Assembly: GCF_900114095.1 (NCBI RefSeq)
Contig: NZ_FORV01000002.1
Coordinates: forward strand, 434,001-498,000
Direction of reading: 5' to 3'
Length of the DNA stretch: 64,000 nt
From: Sphingomonas sp. NFR04
GTDB taxonomy: Bacteria; Pseudomonadota; Alphaproteobacteria; Sphingomonadales; Sphingomonadaceae
The notes under the pieces are model-generated. The model had not been told where the DNA came from, searched no databases, and saw only the letters and a program-made list of their open reading frames with translations. The translations under genes were made by a program, and so were the position numbers. Below, in pieces: positions 45,569 through 55,306 of the stretch; position 1 is the stretch's first letter, and every line of letters begins with the position of its first letter.

Positions 45569-47610
45569 CCGATCGCTGGGGCATCGACGCCGCCGTCTTC
45601 TCGCTCAAATCCTACGCGGCGGGGATGCTCGCCATCTATTTGGCGCTGTCGATCGGGCTCGACCGGCCCTATTGGTCGTTCCTCACCGCCTATATCGTCG
45701 CGCAGCCGCTGGCGGGCGCGGTGCTATCCAAGGCGCTCTTCCGCGTGATCGGCACGGTTGTCGGCGCCGGGGTGGCGGTGGCGATGGTCCCGCCGCTGAT
45801 CAACACGCCCGAGTTGCTGGTGCTCGCCATCTCGGCGTGGCTGGCGCTGTGCGTGTTCGTCTCGCTGCTCGACCGGACGCCGCGCTCCTACATGTTCGTG
45901 CTGGCGGGCTACAGCGCCGTGCTGATCGTGCTGCCGAGCGTCGACACGCCGGGCACCATCTTCACCGTGGCGAGCCTGCGGGTGCAGGAGATCACCCTCG
46001 GCATCCTCTGCGGCAGCCTGGTCCACGGCGTGGTGTTCCCGCGCTCTGTCGCCGCCTTCCTGATCACCCGTGTCTCGACCATCCTCAAGGATGCCGAGCG
46101 CTGGTCGCACGATTCGATCGCGCTGGAGCCGGTGGCCGGGGTGGACGCGGAGCGCCGCCGCCTCGCCGCCGACATCACCGAGCTCCACCAGCTCTCGATC
46201 CACCTGCCCTACGAGACCGCGCGGACCGCCCCGCGCGTTCGCACGGTGCGTGCGCTGCAGGACCAGCTGTCGCTGCTGATGCCGCTGGGCGCTGCGGTCG
46301 ACGACCGCACGGTGCAGCTGCTCGCCCATGGCGGGCTGCCGCAGGACGTGGCCGCGCTGCTGGTCGATACCCAGCAATGGCTCAAGACGCTCGATCGCGA
46401 CCGCGACGAACGCGCTGCCGATGCCGCGATCCTCGAGGCGCGCTGCGCCGCGCTGGAGCCCGACGTCCACCCGGGCAGCACGTGGCACGACCTGCTGGTG
46501 CTGAGCCTGCTCTCGCGCCTGTCCGCGCTGATCGGCGCGCATCGCGATTGCCGCGAGCTCGCCGAGCAGCTTGCCACGCTCGATCGCCGGCCGGTGAGCC
46601 CCCGCGTCGCCGAACTGCTCGAAGGGCGGCGCGGGCGCGAACTGCACATCGACTGGGTCGGCGCGGCGCGCGGTGCGCTGGGCGCGTTCCTGACCCTGGC
46701 CGTGGGCTCGGCGATTTGGATCGCCAGCGGCTGGTCCGACGGATCGACCGCCGTGATGCTCGCCGGCGTATTCCTGGCGCTGTTCGCCGCCGCGCCCGAT
46801 CCGCTGCTGCCGCTGCGTTCCTTCTTCTGGGGCACGCTGGTCGCGACGATCCTGGGGGCGATCTACGGCTATGCGATCATGCCGCGGCTCGACGGGTTCG
46901 TGCAGCTCGCCGCGGCGATGGCACCGCCCTTGTTGATCCTCGGCGCGATGATGCATTCGCCCAAATGGATGGGCCTGGCGCTGCCCACCCTGCTCGGCCT
47001 CGGCAGCCCGCTGCTGATCTCCGCGCGCTACACCAGCGCCTTCGCCAGCTTCGTCAACGGCGCGATCGCGCAGCTGATGGGGGTGGCCTTCGCGATCCTG
47101 ATGGCGCGGCTGCTGCAATCGGCGGGCATCGAACAGGCAATCCGGCGGACGCTGCGTGCCGGCTGGGCCGACATTGCCGAGCGCAGCAACCTGATGACGC
47201 CGCCGGACGTGCGCGGCTGGATCAACCGCATGCTCGATCGCATCGCCCTGCTCGCCCCGCGCCTGGCCCTCAGCGGCCGCTCGCCGGGCAAGCCGCTCTA
47301 CGACGCGCTGCGCGACCTGCGCACCGGCGTGGCGATCGCGGAATTGCGTGCGTTGCGGCTGGAGCTACCCCCCGAACGCTCGGCACCGCTCACCGACGTA
47401 CTGCGCGACGTCGGCGATTATTACCGCCGCCTCGAACCCGAGGTGGAAAAGCCCGACGATCCAGGCTTGCGCGCGCATATCGACACCGCGCTCCACGCCA
47501 TTGCGAAGGACAGCGATGCCGCGGTCCGCCGCACCGCCGCGCTCGGCTTGCTGGCGCTGCGCCGTAACCTTTTCCCCAATGCCGACCCCGCCCCGGAGGC
47601 CAAGCTGTGA
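45565..47610 (+). CDS. FUSC-family inner-membrane efflux protein (AaeB-like)
   Basis: A 681-residue membrane protein with two groups of TM helices separated by a soluble region of about 180 residues. The first group includes PYWSFLTAYIVAQPLAGAVL; the second starts near AARGALGAFLTLAVGSAIWI. This is the fusaric-acid-resistance/AaeB architecture. It works with the membrane-fusion protein and outer-membrane factor encoded downstream to export aromatic acids or similar toxic compounds. It is coupled to the MarR gene and to the DUF1656 gene by 4-base overlaps. Confidence 0.92.
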   Translation: MTDRWGIDAAVFSLKSYAAGMLAIYLALSIGLDRPYWSFLTAYIVAQPLAGAVLSKALFRVIGTVVGAGVAVAMVPPLINTPELLVLAISAWLALCVFVSLLDRTPRSYMFVLAGYSAVLIVLPSVDTPGTIFTVASLRVQEITLGILCGSLVHGVVFPRSVAAFLITRVSTILKDAERWSHDSIALEPVAGVDAERRRLAADITELHQLSIHLPYETARTAPRVRTVRALQDQLSLLMPLGAAVDDRTVQLLAHGGLPQDVAALLVDTQQWLKTLDRDRDERAADAAILEARCAALEPDVHPGSTWHDLLVLSLLSRLSALIGAHRDCRELAEQLATLDRRPVSPRVAELLEGRRGRELHIDWVGAARGALGAFLTLAVGSAIWIASGWSDGSTAVMLAGVFLALFAAAPDPLLPLRSFFWGTLVATILGAIYGYAIMPRLDGFVQLAAAMAPPLLILGAMMHSPKWMGLALPTLLGLGSPLLISARYTSAFASFVNGAIAQLMGVAFAILMARLLQSAGIEQAIRRTLRAGWADIAERSNLMTPPDVRGWINRMLDRIALLAPRLALSGRSPGKPLYDALRDLRTGVAIAELRALRLELPPERSAPLTDVLRDVGDYYRRLEPEVEKPDDPGLRAHIDTALHAIAKDSDAAVRRTAALGLLALRRNLFPNADPAPEAKL

Positions 47611-47822
47611 CCGGCGAAATCTCCATCGACGGCGTGTTCGTACCGACGCTTCTGGTGCTCGGGGTGATCGCCATGCTGCTGACCATGGCGCTCTCTCGCC
47701 TGCTCAACGCCTTCGGGCTGTACCGCTTCGTCGCCTATCGCGCGCTGGTCGATCTTTGCCTGTTCATCCTCCTGCTCGGCCTGCTCGCCTGGGCCACCCC
47801 CTCGATCGGATTCCACCCATGA
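47607..47822 (+). CDS. DUF1656 small membrane protein (AaeX-like)
   Basis: A 71-residue protein with two TM helices (LLVLGVIAMLLTMALSRLL and LVDLCLFILLLGLLAWA). It begins MTGEISIDGVFVPTLLVLGV, typical of DUF1656/AaeX. It is always found between the FUSC and HlyD genes in this type of exporter. Its exact role is unsettled. It overlaps both neighbours by 4 bases. Confidence 0.93.
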   Translation: MTGEISIDGVFVPTLLVLGVIAMLLTMALSRLLNAFGLYRFVAYRALVDLCLFILLLGLLAWATPSIGFHP

Positions 47823-48748
47823 AACGCTACCTCCCCGCCCTCGGCCGCAGCGCCGCGACGATCCTGATCGTGGTCGCCGCCGCTTTCGTCGCCTTGTGGT
47901 TGTGGCAGCATTATGCGCGGAGCCCCTGGACGCGCGACGGGCGCGTGCGGGCCGACGTGGTGCGGGTGACGCCCGACATCGCCGGGCTGGTGACCGCGGT
48001 GGCGGTGCACGACAACCAGCAGGTCAAGGCGGGCGACCTGCTCTTCGTGATCGACCAGCCGCGTTACTCCTTGGCGCTCGCCCAGGCGCGCGCCAGCGTC
48101 GAGAGCGCCCGCGCGACGCTCAACCAGGCACAGCGCGAGGCCCGGCGCGATCTGGCACTCGGCAACCTCGTCGCCGCCGAGACGCACGAGCAGAATGTCG
48201 CGCGCGTCGCCACCGCCCAGGCGGCCCTCGCCCAGGCGCTGACCTCGGTGCAGAGCGCCGAGCTCAATGTGGCGCGCACCCAGGTGAAGGCCTCGGTCAA
48301 CGGCACCGTCACCAATCTCGATCTCCACCCCGGCGACTATGTCGCGGCAGGCACGCAGGCGATGGCGCTGGTCGATGCCGACAGCCTGCGCGTCGAAGGC
48401 TATTTCGAGGAAACCAAGCTGCCGAGCATCCGCATCGGCGCACCGGTGACCGTCGAACTGATGGGCGAGCCGCGGCTGCTCCACGGCGTTGTGGAAAGCA
48501 TCGCCGCGGGCATCAACGACACCACGCGCAGCAATTCCGGCAACCTGCTGCCGAGCGTGGACCCCACCTTCACCTGGGTCCGGCTCGCCCAGCGCATTCC
48601 GGTGCGGGTGAAGCTCACCCAGCTGCCGCCCGATATCCGCCTGATCGCCGGGCGCACCGCGACCGTGACGATCCAGCCGGCCGCAACCGCACAGCCGGCG
48701 CCGGTGCGTCCCACGCCGGCTGCCTCCGCCACCCCGCAGGCCAAGTGA
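47819..48748 (+). CDS. HlyD-family membrane fusion protein (AaeA-like)
   Basis: Periplasmic adaptor of the efflux system, 309 residues. One N-terminal TM helix (AATILIVVAAAFVALWLW) anchors it. SPWTRDGRVRADVVRVTPDI, then the lipoyl/biotinyl half LVTAVAVHDNQQVKAGDLLF, then an alpha-hairpin (SLALAQARASVESARATLNQ) and VNGTVTNLDLHPGDYV complete the pattern. The end is a Pro/Ala-rich tail. It links the FUSC protein to the NodT outer-membrane channel. Confidence 0.94.
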   Translation: MKRYLPALGRSAATILIVVAAAFVALWLWQHYARSPWTRDGRVRADVVRVTPDIAGLVTAVAVHDNQQVKAGDLLFVIDQPRYSLALAQARASVESARATLNQAQREARRDLALGNLVAAETHEQNVARVATAQAALAQALTSVQSAELNVARTQVKASVNGTVTNLDLHPGDYVAAGTQAMALVDADSLRVEGYFEETKLPSIRIGAPVTVELMGEPRLLHGVVESIAAGINDTTRSNSGNLLPSVDPTFTWVRLAQRIPVRVKLTQLPPDIRLIAGRTATVTIQPAATAQPAPVRPTPAASATPQAK

Positions 48749-48750
48749 CC

Positions 48751-50148
48751 ATGCGCCGCCTCCCCCTGCTCGCCGCGCTCGCGCTGGTCGCCGGCTGCAC
48801 CCGCGCCGGGCCGGATTATCACCCGCCGGTCGCTGGCCCCGCCAATGATCCCGCTGCGACCGGCAAGTTCCTCTCGGCGCAGGACAAGGCCTTCGCCGAC
48901 GAGCCGCTGCCCGATCACTGGTGGCGCCTCTACGCCGATCCGCGGCTCGACGCGCTGGTCGAGCAGGCGCTTGCCGCCAACACCGACCTGCGCGCCGCCG
49001 ATGCCAATCTGCGGCGCGCCGAGGCGGTGGTCCGCCAGACCGAAGCGTCGCGCCAGCTGACCACCGATCTTTCCGGCGGCACGACGCTGTCGCGCCCCTC
49101 CGGCACCGGCACCACCTTGCCGGGGACGCTCGGTTATGATCTCGGCATCTCGGTCGGCTATCCGCTCGACGTGCGCGGCAAGATCGCACGCGCGATCGAG
49201 GCGAGCCTCGCCGATCGCGACGTCGTCGCCGCCGCGCGCGATGCGGTGCGGATCAGTGTCGCGGCCGCCACGGCGCGCGCCTATGCCGATGTCTGCGCCG
49301 CCAATTTCCGGCTGGCCGCGACCCAGCGCATCGTCACCCTCCAGCGCCAGACCTTCGGCGCGACCCAGCGGCTCCAGCGCGCCGGCCGCGGCACCGCCTT
49401 CGATGTCACCCGTGCGCAGGCGGCGGTGCAGACCAGTGAGGCCAACCTTCCCATCTTCGCCGCCCAGCGGCGTGCCGGGCTCTACACGCTCGCGGCGCTG
49501 CTCGGACGTCCGGCGGCCGACTATCCGCGCGATGTCGAGAGCTGCGCCGCGCTTCCCGCCCTGCCCCGGCCGATGCCGGTCGGCGACGGCGCCGCGATGC
49601 TTCGCCGCCGGCCCGACATTCGCCAGGCCGAACGGACCATCGCCGGCGACACCGCCCGCATCGGCGTCGCCACCGCCGACCTCTACCCGCAGATCAACCT
49701 CGCCGGCTCGGCGGGGCTGAGCAGCCTGGTCGATCGCGCCGGTGGTCCCACCTCGTTCGGGTTCAGCCTGGGGCCGCTGATCAGCTGGAGCTTCCCCAAC
49801 CGACCCGCCGTCCGCGCACGGATCGACGCCGCCGGCGCGCAGGTCGACGCCGATATCGCCCGCTTCGACTCCACCGTGCTCAGCGCGCTGCGTGATACGG
49901 AGACCGCGCTGGAAACCTATGCCCGCGACCGGGATCAGGCCGAGACCCTGCGCCAGGCGCGCAACAGCGCCGCGACGGCCGCGGACCAGGCAGGCCGCCT
50001 GTTCCGCTTCGGCCGCAGCGACTTTCTGTCGCTGCTCCAGGCGCAGAGCAGCCTCGCCCAGGCCGAGGCCAGCTATGCCACCGCCCAGGCGCGACTGCCC
50101 GACGATCAGATCGCGATCTTCCTCGCACTTGGCGGCGGCTGGGAATAA
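48751..50148 (+). CDS. NodT-family outer-membrane efflux lipoprotein
   Basis: TolC-like outer-membrane channel of 465 residues, the exit duct of the system. The signal ends in a lipobox (ALVAGCTRAGPDY), so it is lipid-anchored. The two halves of the outer-membrane efflux repeat are visible: WWRLYADPRLDALVEQALAA, then RRPDIRQAERTIAGDTARIG and LYPQINLAGSAG. The ATG at 48751 is used; a GTG at 48745 overlaps the previous stop and would add two residues. Confidence 0.93.
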   Translation: MRRLPLLAALALVAGCTRAGPDYHPPVAGPANDPAATGKFLSAQDKAFADEPLPDHWWRLYADPRLDALVEQALAANTDLRAADANLRRAEAVVRQTEASRQLTTDLSGGTTLSRPSGTGTTLPGTLGYDLGISVGYPLDVRGKIARAIEASLADRDVVAAARDAVRISVAAATARAYADVCAANFRLAATQRIVTLQRQTFGATQRLQRAGRGTAFDVTRAQAAVQTSEANLPIFAAQRRAGLYTLAALLGRPAADYPRDVESCAALPALPRPMPVGDGAAMLRRRPDIRQAERTIAGDTARIGVATADLYPQINLAGSAGLSSLVDRAGGPTSFGFSLGPLISWSFPNRPAVRARIDAAGAQVDADIARFDSTVLSALRDTETALETYARDRDQAETLRQARNSAATAADQAGRLFRFGRSDFLSLLQAQSSLAQAEASYATAQARLPDDQIAIFLALGGGWE

Positions 50149-50157
50149 GAGCGCCCC

Positions 50158-51462
50158 ATGACCTTCACCGATATTGCGAGCCGGACCTACAACCATAATT
50201 TCCGGCTCGACCCGATCGTTCGCAGCCTGCTCGACACCGACTTCTACAAGCTGCTGATGCTGCAGATGATCCGGCGTCTCCACCCGGAGACGCAGGTCAC
50301 CTTCTCGCTGATCAATCGCAGCAAGTCGGTGCGGCTGGCCGAGGTGATCGACGAGGCCGAGCTGCGGGCGCAGCTCGATCATGCCCGTACCCTGCGCTTC
50401 ACCAAGAAGGAGCTGATCTGGCTCGCCGGCAACAGCTTCTACGGCAAGACCCAGATGTTCGCGCCGGACTTCATCGCCTGGCTCGCCACGTTCCAGCTGC
50501 CGGAATATGAACTGGAGCGGCGCGACGGCCAGTTCGTGCTCCATTTCCACGGCCCGTGGACCCACACCACCATGTGGGAGATCCCGGCGCTAACCATCGT
50601 CAACGAACTCCGCTCGCGCGCAGCGATGCGTGGCCGCGACCGGTTCGCGCTCGACGTGCTCTACGCCCGCGCCAAGGCCAAGCTGTGGGACAAGGTCGAG
50701 CGGCTGCGCGGCCTGCCCGATCTCGTGCTGTCGGATTTCGGCACCCGCCGCCGCCACGGCTTCCTGTGGCAGCGCTGGTGCGTCGAGGCGCTCAAGGAAG
50801 GGCTGGGCCACCGCTTCATCGGCACCTCCAACGTGCTGCTGGCGATGGACGCCGACCTGGAGGCGATCGGCACCAATGCACACGAGCTGCCCATGGTCGA
50901 AGCTGCGCTGTCGCCCGACGACGCCAGCCTCGCCGACGCACCCTATCGCGTGCTCGAGCAATGGCGTGCGCATTATGGCGGCAACCTGCTGATCGCGCTG
51001 CCCGACGCGTTCGGCACCACCTCGTTCCTCGCTCGCGCGCCCGATTGGGTGGGCGACTGGACCGGCTTCCGGCCCGACAGCGCGCCGCCCATCCCGGGCG
51101 GCGAGCAGATCATTCGCTGGTGGCAGGAGCATGGCCGCGATCCGCGCGAGAAGCTGCTGATCTTCTCCGACGGCATGGACGTGGAATCGATCGAGGCGAC
51201 CTACCGACACTTCAACGGGCGGGTGCGGATGAGCTTCGGCTGGGGCACCAACCTGACCAACGACTTCCGCGGCTGCGATCCCGATGGCGAAGCCGGGCTG
51301 GAGCCGATCTCGCTGGTCTGCAAGGTGGTGGCGGCGAACGGCCGTCCGGCGGTCAAGCTCTCGGACAATCCGGCCAAGGCGACGGGCGAGCCTGCCGAGA
51401 TCGAGCGCTATCTACGCGTGTTCGGCAGCGCAGGCCGCGCCGAACAGGCCGTGCACGTCTAG
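50158..51462 (+). CDS. pncB: Nicotinate phosphoribosyltransferase
   Basis: Converts nicotinate and PRPP to nicotinate mononucleotide in NAD salvage. It has 434 residues. Conserved regions are [47 protein letters not shown] and [20 protein letters not shown], followed by HEL, whose histidine is next to the phosphorylation site. NicMN is also the co-substrate of CobT encoded in this window. The gene has no operon partner; it ends in a 4-base convergent overlap with the DUF2332 gene, sharing CTAG. Confidence 0.95.
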   Translation: MTFTDIASRTYNHNFRLDPIVRSLLDTDFYKLLMLQMIRRLHPETQVTFSLINRSKSVRLAEVIDEAELRAQLDHARTLRFTKKELIWLAGNSFYGKTQMFAPDFIAWLATFQLPEYELERRDGQFVLHFHGPWTHTTMWEIPALTIVNELRSRAAMRGRDRFALDVLYARAKAKLWDKVERLRGLPDLVLSDFGTRRRHGFLWQRWCVEALKEGLGHRFIGTSNVLLAMDADLEAIGTNAHELPMVEAALSPDDASLADAPYRVLEQWRAHYGGNLLIALPDAFGTTSFLARAPDWVGDWTGFRPDSAPPIPGGEQIIRWWQEHGRDPREKLLIFSDGMDVESIEATYRHFNGRVRMSFGWGTNLTNDFRGCDPDGEAGLEPISLVCKVVAANGRPAVKLSDNPAKATGEPAEIERYLRVFGSAGRAEQAVHV

Positions 51463-52502
51463 CCGCGCCAGTCGACCGAATTGCCATAAGGGTGGCAGGT
51501 CGCGAGCACGCGGCGTTCTTCCCGGCCCGGGAACCAGCTGAGCGACAGCCGCACTTCGCTGCGCGTCTCGGTCCATTCGAAGCCGACCCAGGCGAGCGGG
51601 CGCTCCGGCGTGGCGTACTGCCCGGCATCGTGGATCATTGCGACGACTGCCGCACGGTCGCGCGGCGGGAGGTATTGCAGCACCATCGAGTGCATCACGA
51701 CTCGGCATACCCCCGCCGCCTGCGGCTGGGCGAGCTGGCGGGCGAGCCATTCGGTCGCATCCCCCTTCTCGATCTCGGGCGGGTGCCGCCGCGCCATGCC
51801 CAGCGCCTCCTCCAGCCGGTGCAGCCGCAGCGGCTGGTCGGCGAAGATATAGGCCATCAGACGCTCGCAGGTCGCCGGGTCGGCGGCGCTGAGCGGGTTG
51901 AGATCGACGCCGCGCGCCGACACCACTTCCAGCGGCGCGGGCTGCGGCGCCGGGCCATGCCAGTCGGGTACGACCTGCACTGGTGAATGGCGGTCCCCGG
52001 CGAGCGCCCCGCCGAGATCGAAGCCATAGCGGCCGAGGTTGAGATTGAGGCCGCAGCTGGAGCCGATTTCCAGAATCTCGAACGGCAGACCGAAACGATG
52101 GCGCACCTGCATCAGTGCGGCGACGATCGCGCCCGAGCGGCCGACTTCGTTGGTCTGCGGGGTGCGGCGCAGGAAGCCGGCGATCAGGTCGTCCTCGGCG
52201 TCCAGCGCCTCGCCGATGGCGCCGTCGAAATCGTCATGTTCGTGGCGGTAGAGCGCGGCCAGCGCCGGGGGATTGCCGCGGCGGGCGAGGAAATGGAGCG
52301 CGGCGTTGAAGCGCATCGCCAGCGCCGCCGAGGCGGGATCGCCTTCCCAGTGCGTGATCAGCGCCTCGCTGTGCGGGCCACGGCCGAGCTGGCGCAGGCC
52401 CGCCGCCAGCACCTCGCCGATAAACGGGGAGCCGAGGTCGGTGGCGACGCGCGCCATGCGCGCGATCTCCGCAATACCCGTCCGGGGAGCGATCATGTTC
52501 AT
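51459..52502 (-). CDS. DUF2332 family protein
   Basis: A cytoplasmic protein of about 347 residues that fits DUF2332. Segments such as [20 protein letters not shown] and [20 protein letters not shown] look like a methyltransferase-like Rossmann region, followed by [20 protein letters not shown]. An SAM-dependent activity is therefore possible but not shown. Three in-frame ATGs lie close together (52508, 52502, 52496); GGGA is best spaced for 52502. It is convergent with pncB. Confidence 0.8.
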   Translation of the reverse strand: MNMIAPRTGIAEIARMARVATDLGSPFIGEVLAAGLRQLGRGPHSEALITHWEGDPASAALAMRFNAALHFLARRGNPPALAALYRHEHDDFDGAIGEALDAEDDLIAGFLRRTPQTNEVGRSGAIVAALMQVRHRFGLPFEILEIGSSCGLNLNLGRYGFDLGGALAGDRHSPVQVVPDWHGPAPQPAPLEVVSARGVDLNPLSAADPATCERLMAYIFADQPLRLHRLEEALGMARRHPPEIEKGDATEWLARQLAQPQAAGVCRVVMHSMVLQYLPPRDRAAVVAMIHDAGQYATPERPLAWVGFEWTETRSEVRLSLSWFPGREERRVLATCHPYGNSVDWRG

Positions 52503-52607
52503 TACCATTTTCCCGGGCAGAAGCCGCGTCGGATCTTGTCGCCGGGGGCCGTCCGATTCGCAACCGGATCGAACGGCCATGCCCGGGTATTCACGTGCTT
52601 CCGACGA

Positions 52608-54467
52608 TCAGAAGCTCTGCCAGTCGTCGTCCGCGCCGTTGCTGCGAACGAGCGCCGAGACCGCGGCCGCAGGCAGCGGCTTGACGCTGCCGCCGTTGAA
52701 CCGGCCCGGGGAAACGCGCGAGCTTGCCATCTGCGCGGCCCCGGCATTGCCCACCTTGAAGCGGCTGGCCTGTTCGGAGAGCACGCTGACTTCGCTCGCC
52801 AGGTTGCGCGCGGCGGCCGAGGTTTCCTCCACCATCGCGGCGTTCTGCTGGGTCGACTGGTCCATCTCGCCCAGCGCGGCGCTGATCTCGGTGACCGCGC
52901 TCGACTGCGCATGGTTGTCCGACGCCATGTTGCCGAGCAGCTGGTGGACTTCGCCGACGCCGCTTGAGATATCCGCCAGCGCGCCGTCGACGCGCTGCAC
53001 CGCCTGCACCGCGGTGACGATGTCGCTCTGCGTCGCGGTCAGCTGGTCGCGGGCGCGGCCGGCTTCTTCCTCGGCGCGCATCGCGAGTGCCGAGACGAGG
53101 TCGGCGACGACCGCGAAGCCGCGGCCCGCTTCACCCGCACGACCGGCCTCGACTGCAGCGTTCATCGCGAGAACGCGGGTCTGGAACGCGATCTTGTCGA
53201 GACCCTCGATGACGCTGTCGATGCCCTTGGCGCTGTCCGACACGCGGGTCATCGCCTGCACCGCTTCGTCGGCGGTGCTGCGGCCGTTGTCGACCGTCGA
53301 CATCGTGCCGTCGGCGCGCTCCACCGTGCGGCCCGCGGCTGCGGCGGTGGCCTTGAGGCGCTGGTCCATCTGGGTGACGGCGGCGGCGGTCTCTTCCAGG
53401 CTGGCGGCATTGGCTTCGGTGCGGCGGGCGAGGTCTTCGCTCGCCTGGGCGATCTCGTTCGAGCCGGTGCGGATCGACGTGGTCGCCTCGATCACCGACG
53501 CGATCAGCTCGCGCAGGCTCGACAGGGCGTTGTTGAAGTTGGTCTTCACCACGCTGTACTCGCCCGGGAACTCGACGTTGATCTGCGCGGTCAGGTTGCC
53601 CTGCGCCAGTTCGGCGAGGTGCGTCGAAACGGTCTCGACGACCATCTTCTGCGTCGCTTCGGCCTTGGCGCTGGCAGCGTCAGACGCTTCCTTGGCGAGC
53701 GCGGCGTCGCGGAACACCAGCACTGCGCGAGCCATGTCGCCGAGTTCGTCGCCACGTGCGGTGGCGGGCACTTCGACATGGTTCCGGCCGGCGGCAAGGT
53801 CCGCCATGGTGCGGGTCAGCTGGCTGATCGGGCGGGCGATGATGCTGCTGAGCATGACTGCCAGCGCGATGGCGATGCCGATCAGCGCGATCGCGCCGAT
53901 GATCAGCGCGGTGGTCGCGGTGCTGATCGCACCTTCCTGGCGCGCGCCGTTCTTCTCGATCGCTTCGGCCTGGGCGTCCTTGATCGCACGGAGCGGCAGC
54001 ACCGCGGCAGAGACCAGCACCGCCTTGCCGGCGCCGCGGACCTGGGCTTCCGCCTCCTCGCGCTTGCCGGCCTTCACTTCGGCGATCAGGCGGTCGCCCC
54101 ACTTTTCGCGCCACGACAGCGTTTCGGTGCGCGACTTGCGCAGTGCCTCGAGCAGCGACGGATCGGTCAGCAGCTTTTCCAGCTCGGCCGACGTCTCGTC
54201 ATATTCGGTGCGACCCTCGTCGTACGACTTCAGGTAGGTCGGGTCGGCGGTGACCAGGAAGCCGCGCAGCTGGCTGTTCTGGCGCAGCAGCGCCGTTTCC
54301 AGCGTCAGCGTCTTCGAATGGATCTGCTGGCTGAGATTGTTCTGGTCGGTGACCGAACGGATCATCGAAATGTTCATGAAGAACACGAGCATCACGATCG
54401 CTGCCGATGCGCAGATCAGCAGGAACGACAGTGCGAGCTTCCTCGGAATTTTCATCGATGCAATCAT
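52608..54467 (-). CDS. Methyl-accepting chemotaxis protein with CHASE3-type sensor
   Basis: A 619-residue chemoreceptor. TM1 (about 10-33) leads a periplasmic helical domain with QNSQLRGFLVTADPTYLKSY, the CHASE3 signature. TM2, a HAMP domain (IIARPISQLTRTMADLAAGR) and the cytoplasmic signalling domain with DKIAFQTRVLAMNAAVEAGR follow. The C-terminus is DWQSF, again a W-x-x-F tether for CheR/CheB, as in the receptor at 19862. The start at 54467 follows GGAAAG. A second start at 54455 is possible. Confidence 0.93.
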   Translation of the reverse strand: MIASMKIPRKLALSFLLICASAAIVMLVFFMNISMIRSVTDQNNLSQQIHSKTLTLETALLRQNSQLRGFLVTADPTYLKSYDEGRTEYDETSAELEKLLTDPSLLEALRKSRTETLSWREKWGDRLIAEVKAGKREEAEAQVRGAGKAVLVSAAVLPLRAIKDAQAEAIEKNGARQEGAISTATTALIIGAIALIGIAIALAVMLSSIIARPISQLTRTMADLAAGRNHVEVPATARGDELGDMARAVLVFRDAALAKEASDAASAKAEATQKMVVETVSTHLAELAQGNLTAQINVEFPGEYSVVKTNFNNALSSLRELIASVIEATTSIRTGSNEIAQASEDLARRTEANAASLEETAAAVTQMDQRLKATAAAAGRTVERADGTMSTVDNGRSTADEAVQAMTRVSDSAKGIDSVIEGLDKIAFQTRVLAMNAAVEAGRAGEAGRGFAVVADLVSALAMRAEEEAGRARDQLTATQSDIVTAVQAVQRVDGALADISSGVGEVHQLLGNMASDNHAQSSAVTEISAALGEMDQSTQQNAAMVEETSAAARNLASEVSVLSEQASRFKVGNAGAAQMASSRVSPGRFNGGSVKPLPAAAVSALVRSNGADDDWQSF

Positions 54468-54973
54468 TTCTGGTCTTTCCGATAGTTTTTGGCGCGCCCG
54501 AACATGCTGATGTCGATCGCGACCTGCGCTAGGGCCGAGCCGATCGTCGAAATGGGGAGAACGGGTGTGTTCACGCGCGGTCTGTGCCTGGCGTCGCCGA
54601 CGGGTCGCCTGCGGCCGTAACGGCGACCGAAGCACCAGCAATGGCTAGAAACCGAACTCGCACGCGCATTCCCAACCCCGTTCCCGGTCTGTGGTTTATC
54701 GCATTATAGGAACGATCTCTTACCGATCGGTCACCGCGGGCAGAAACAATGCCCCGTAGAAGCGCGTAAGGCGCTCCGGTGAAACTCGGATACGGGGTGC
54801 GGAGGCTGCGTCCCGGGTCGGATGCTCCGAATAGGCCGGGATCGCGCGGTAGTGTCTACGTTATAGTACGCGGTCCTGCGGATTGCATGCAGGGACTTCG
54901 AACGCGCATCGCGCGGGACAGGGCGTATGCGCGGAATTGGTGCGCGCGCGCATACCCGTCGCGGCGGAGGGCG
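54468..54973. other. 506-base gap between a chemoreceptor and a small membrane protein gene
   Basis: No gene was found. A perfect TATAAT on the minus strand (54703-54708) may be the -10 of the chemoreceptor promoter; a TGACCG 19 bases upstream is a poor -35. A stem GTATGCGCG / CGCGCATAC near 54924-54955 lies after the small membrane protein gene and could end it. A 172-codon rightward frame here has no typical protein features. Confidence 0.4.
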
Positions 54974-55207
54974 TTACTTGCGATCCTTGCGCCCACCCTT
55001 CCAGTAAAGCAGGCCCGCGACGATCGCCGCCGAGCCGACGCCGATCGCGGCGCCCATGCCGATATGGCGCGAGCTGGGCATGCGGCGCTTGGCGGCTTCG
55101 GCCATTTCCTTGGCGATGGCGAGTGCCTCCCCCTCCCCGGCATGCGGCGCTTCGGCCTTGGGATAGGGCGACTGCGATTCGGCGGGCACGGGTGGTTTCT
55201 TGGTCAT
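54974..55207 (-). CDS. Small single-pass membrane protein
   Basis: A 77-residue protein with a charged N-terminal half (KKPPVPAESQSPYPKAEAPH), one TM helix near residues 50-70 (MGAAIGVGSAAIVAGLLYW) and a short basic end (KGGRKDRK). GAAGGAAG precedes the ATG. Similar small membrane proteins of unknown role are common in sphingomonads. It is divergent from the aminotransferase, about 100 bases apart. Confidence 0.7.
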   Translation of the reverse strand: MTKKPPVPAESQSPYPKAEAPHAGEGEALAIAKEMAEAAKRRMPSSRHIGMGAAIGVGSAAIVAGLLYWKGGRKDRK

Positions 55208-55306
55208 CGTCTTCCTTCGACACACACGGTCATCAACCGCCTTCTTCATGCGGCGGTTCCGCCCCGGCTTGCAAGGCGCAACCGCACTCCGCCATAGCGG
55301 TCTGCG

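Noticed and set aside
54779..55297. A 172-codon rightward open frame in the 506-base gap
   Set aside because: It is Arg/Ala-rich with no domain, and overlaps the better supported small membrane protein on the other strand.
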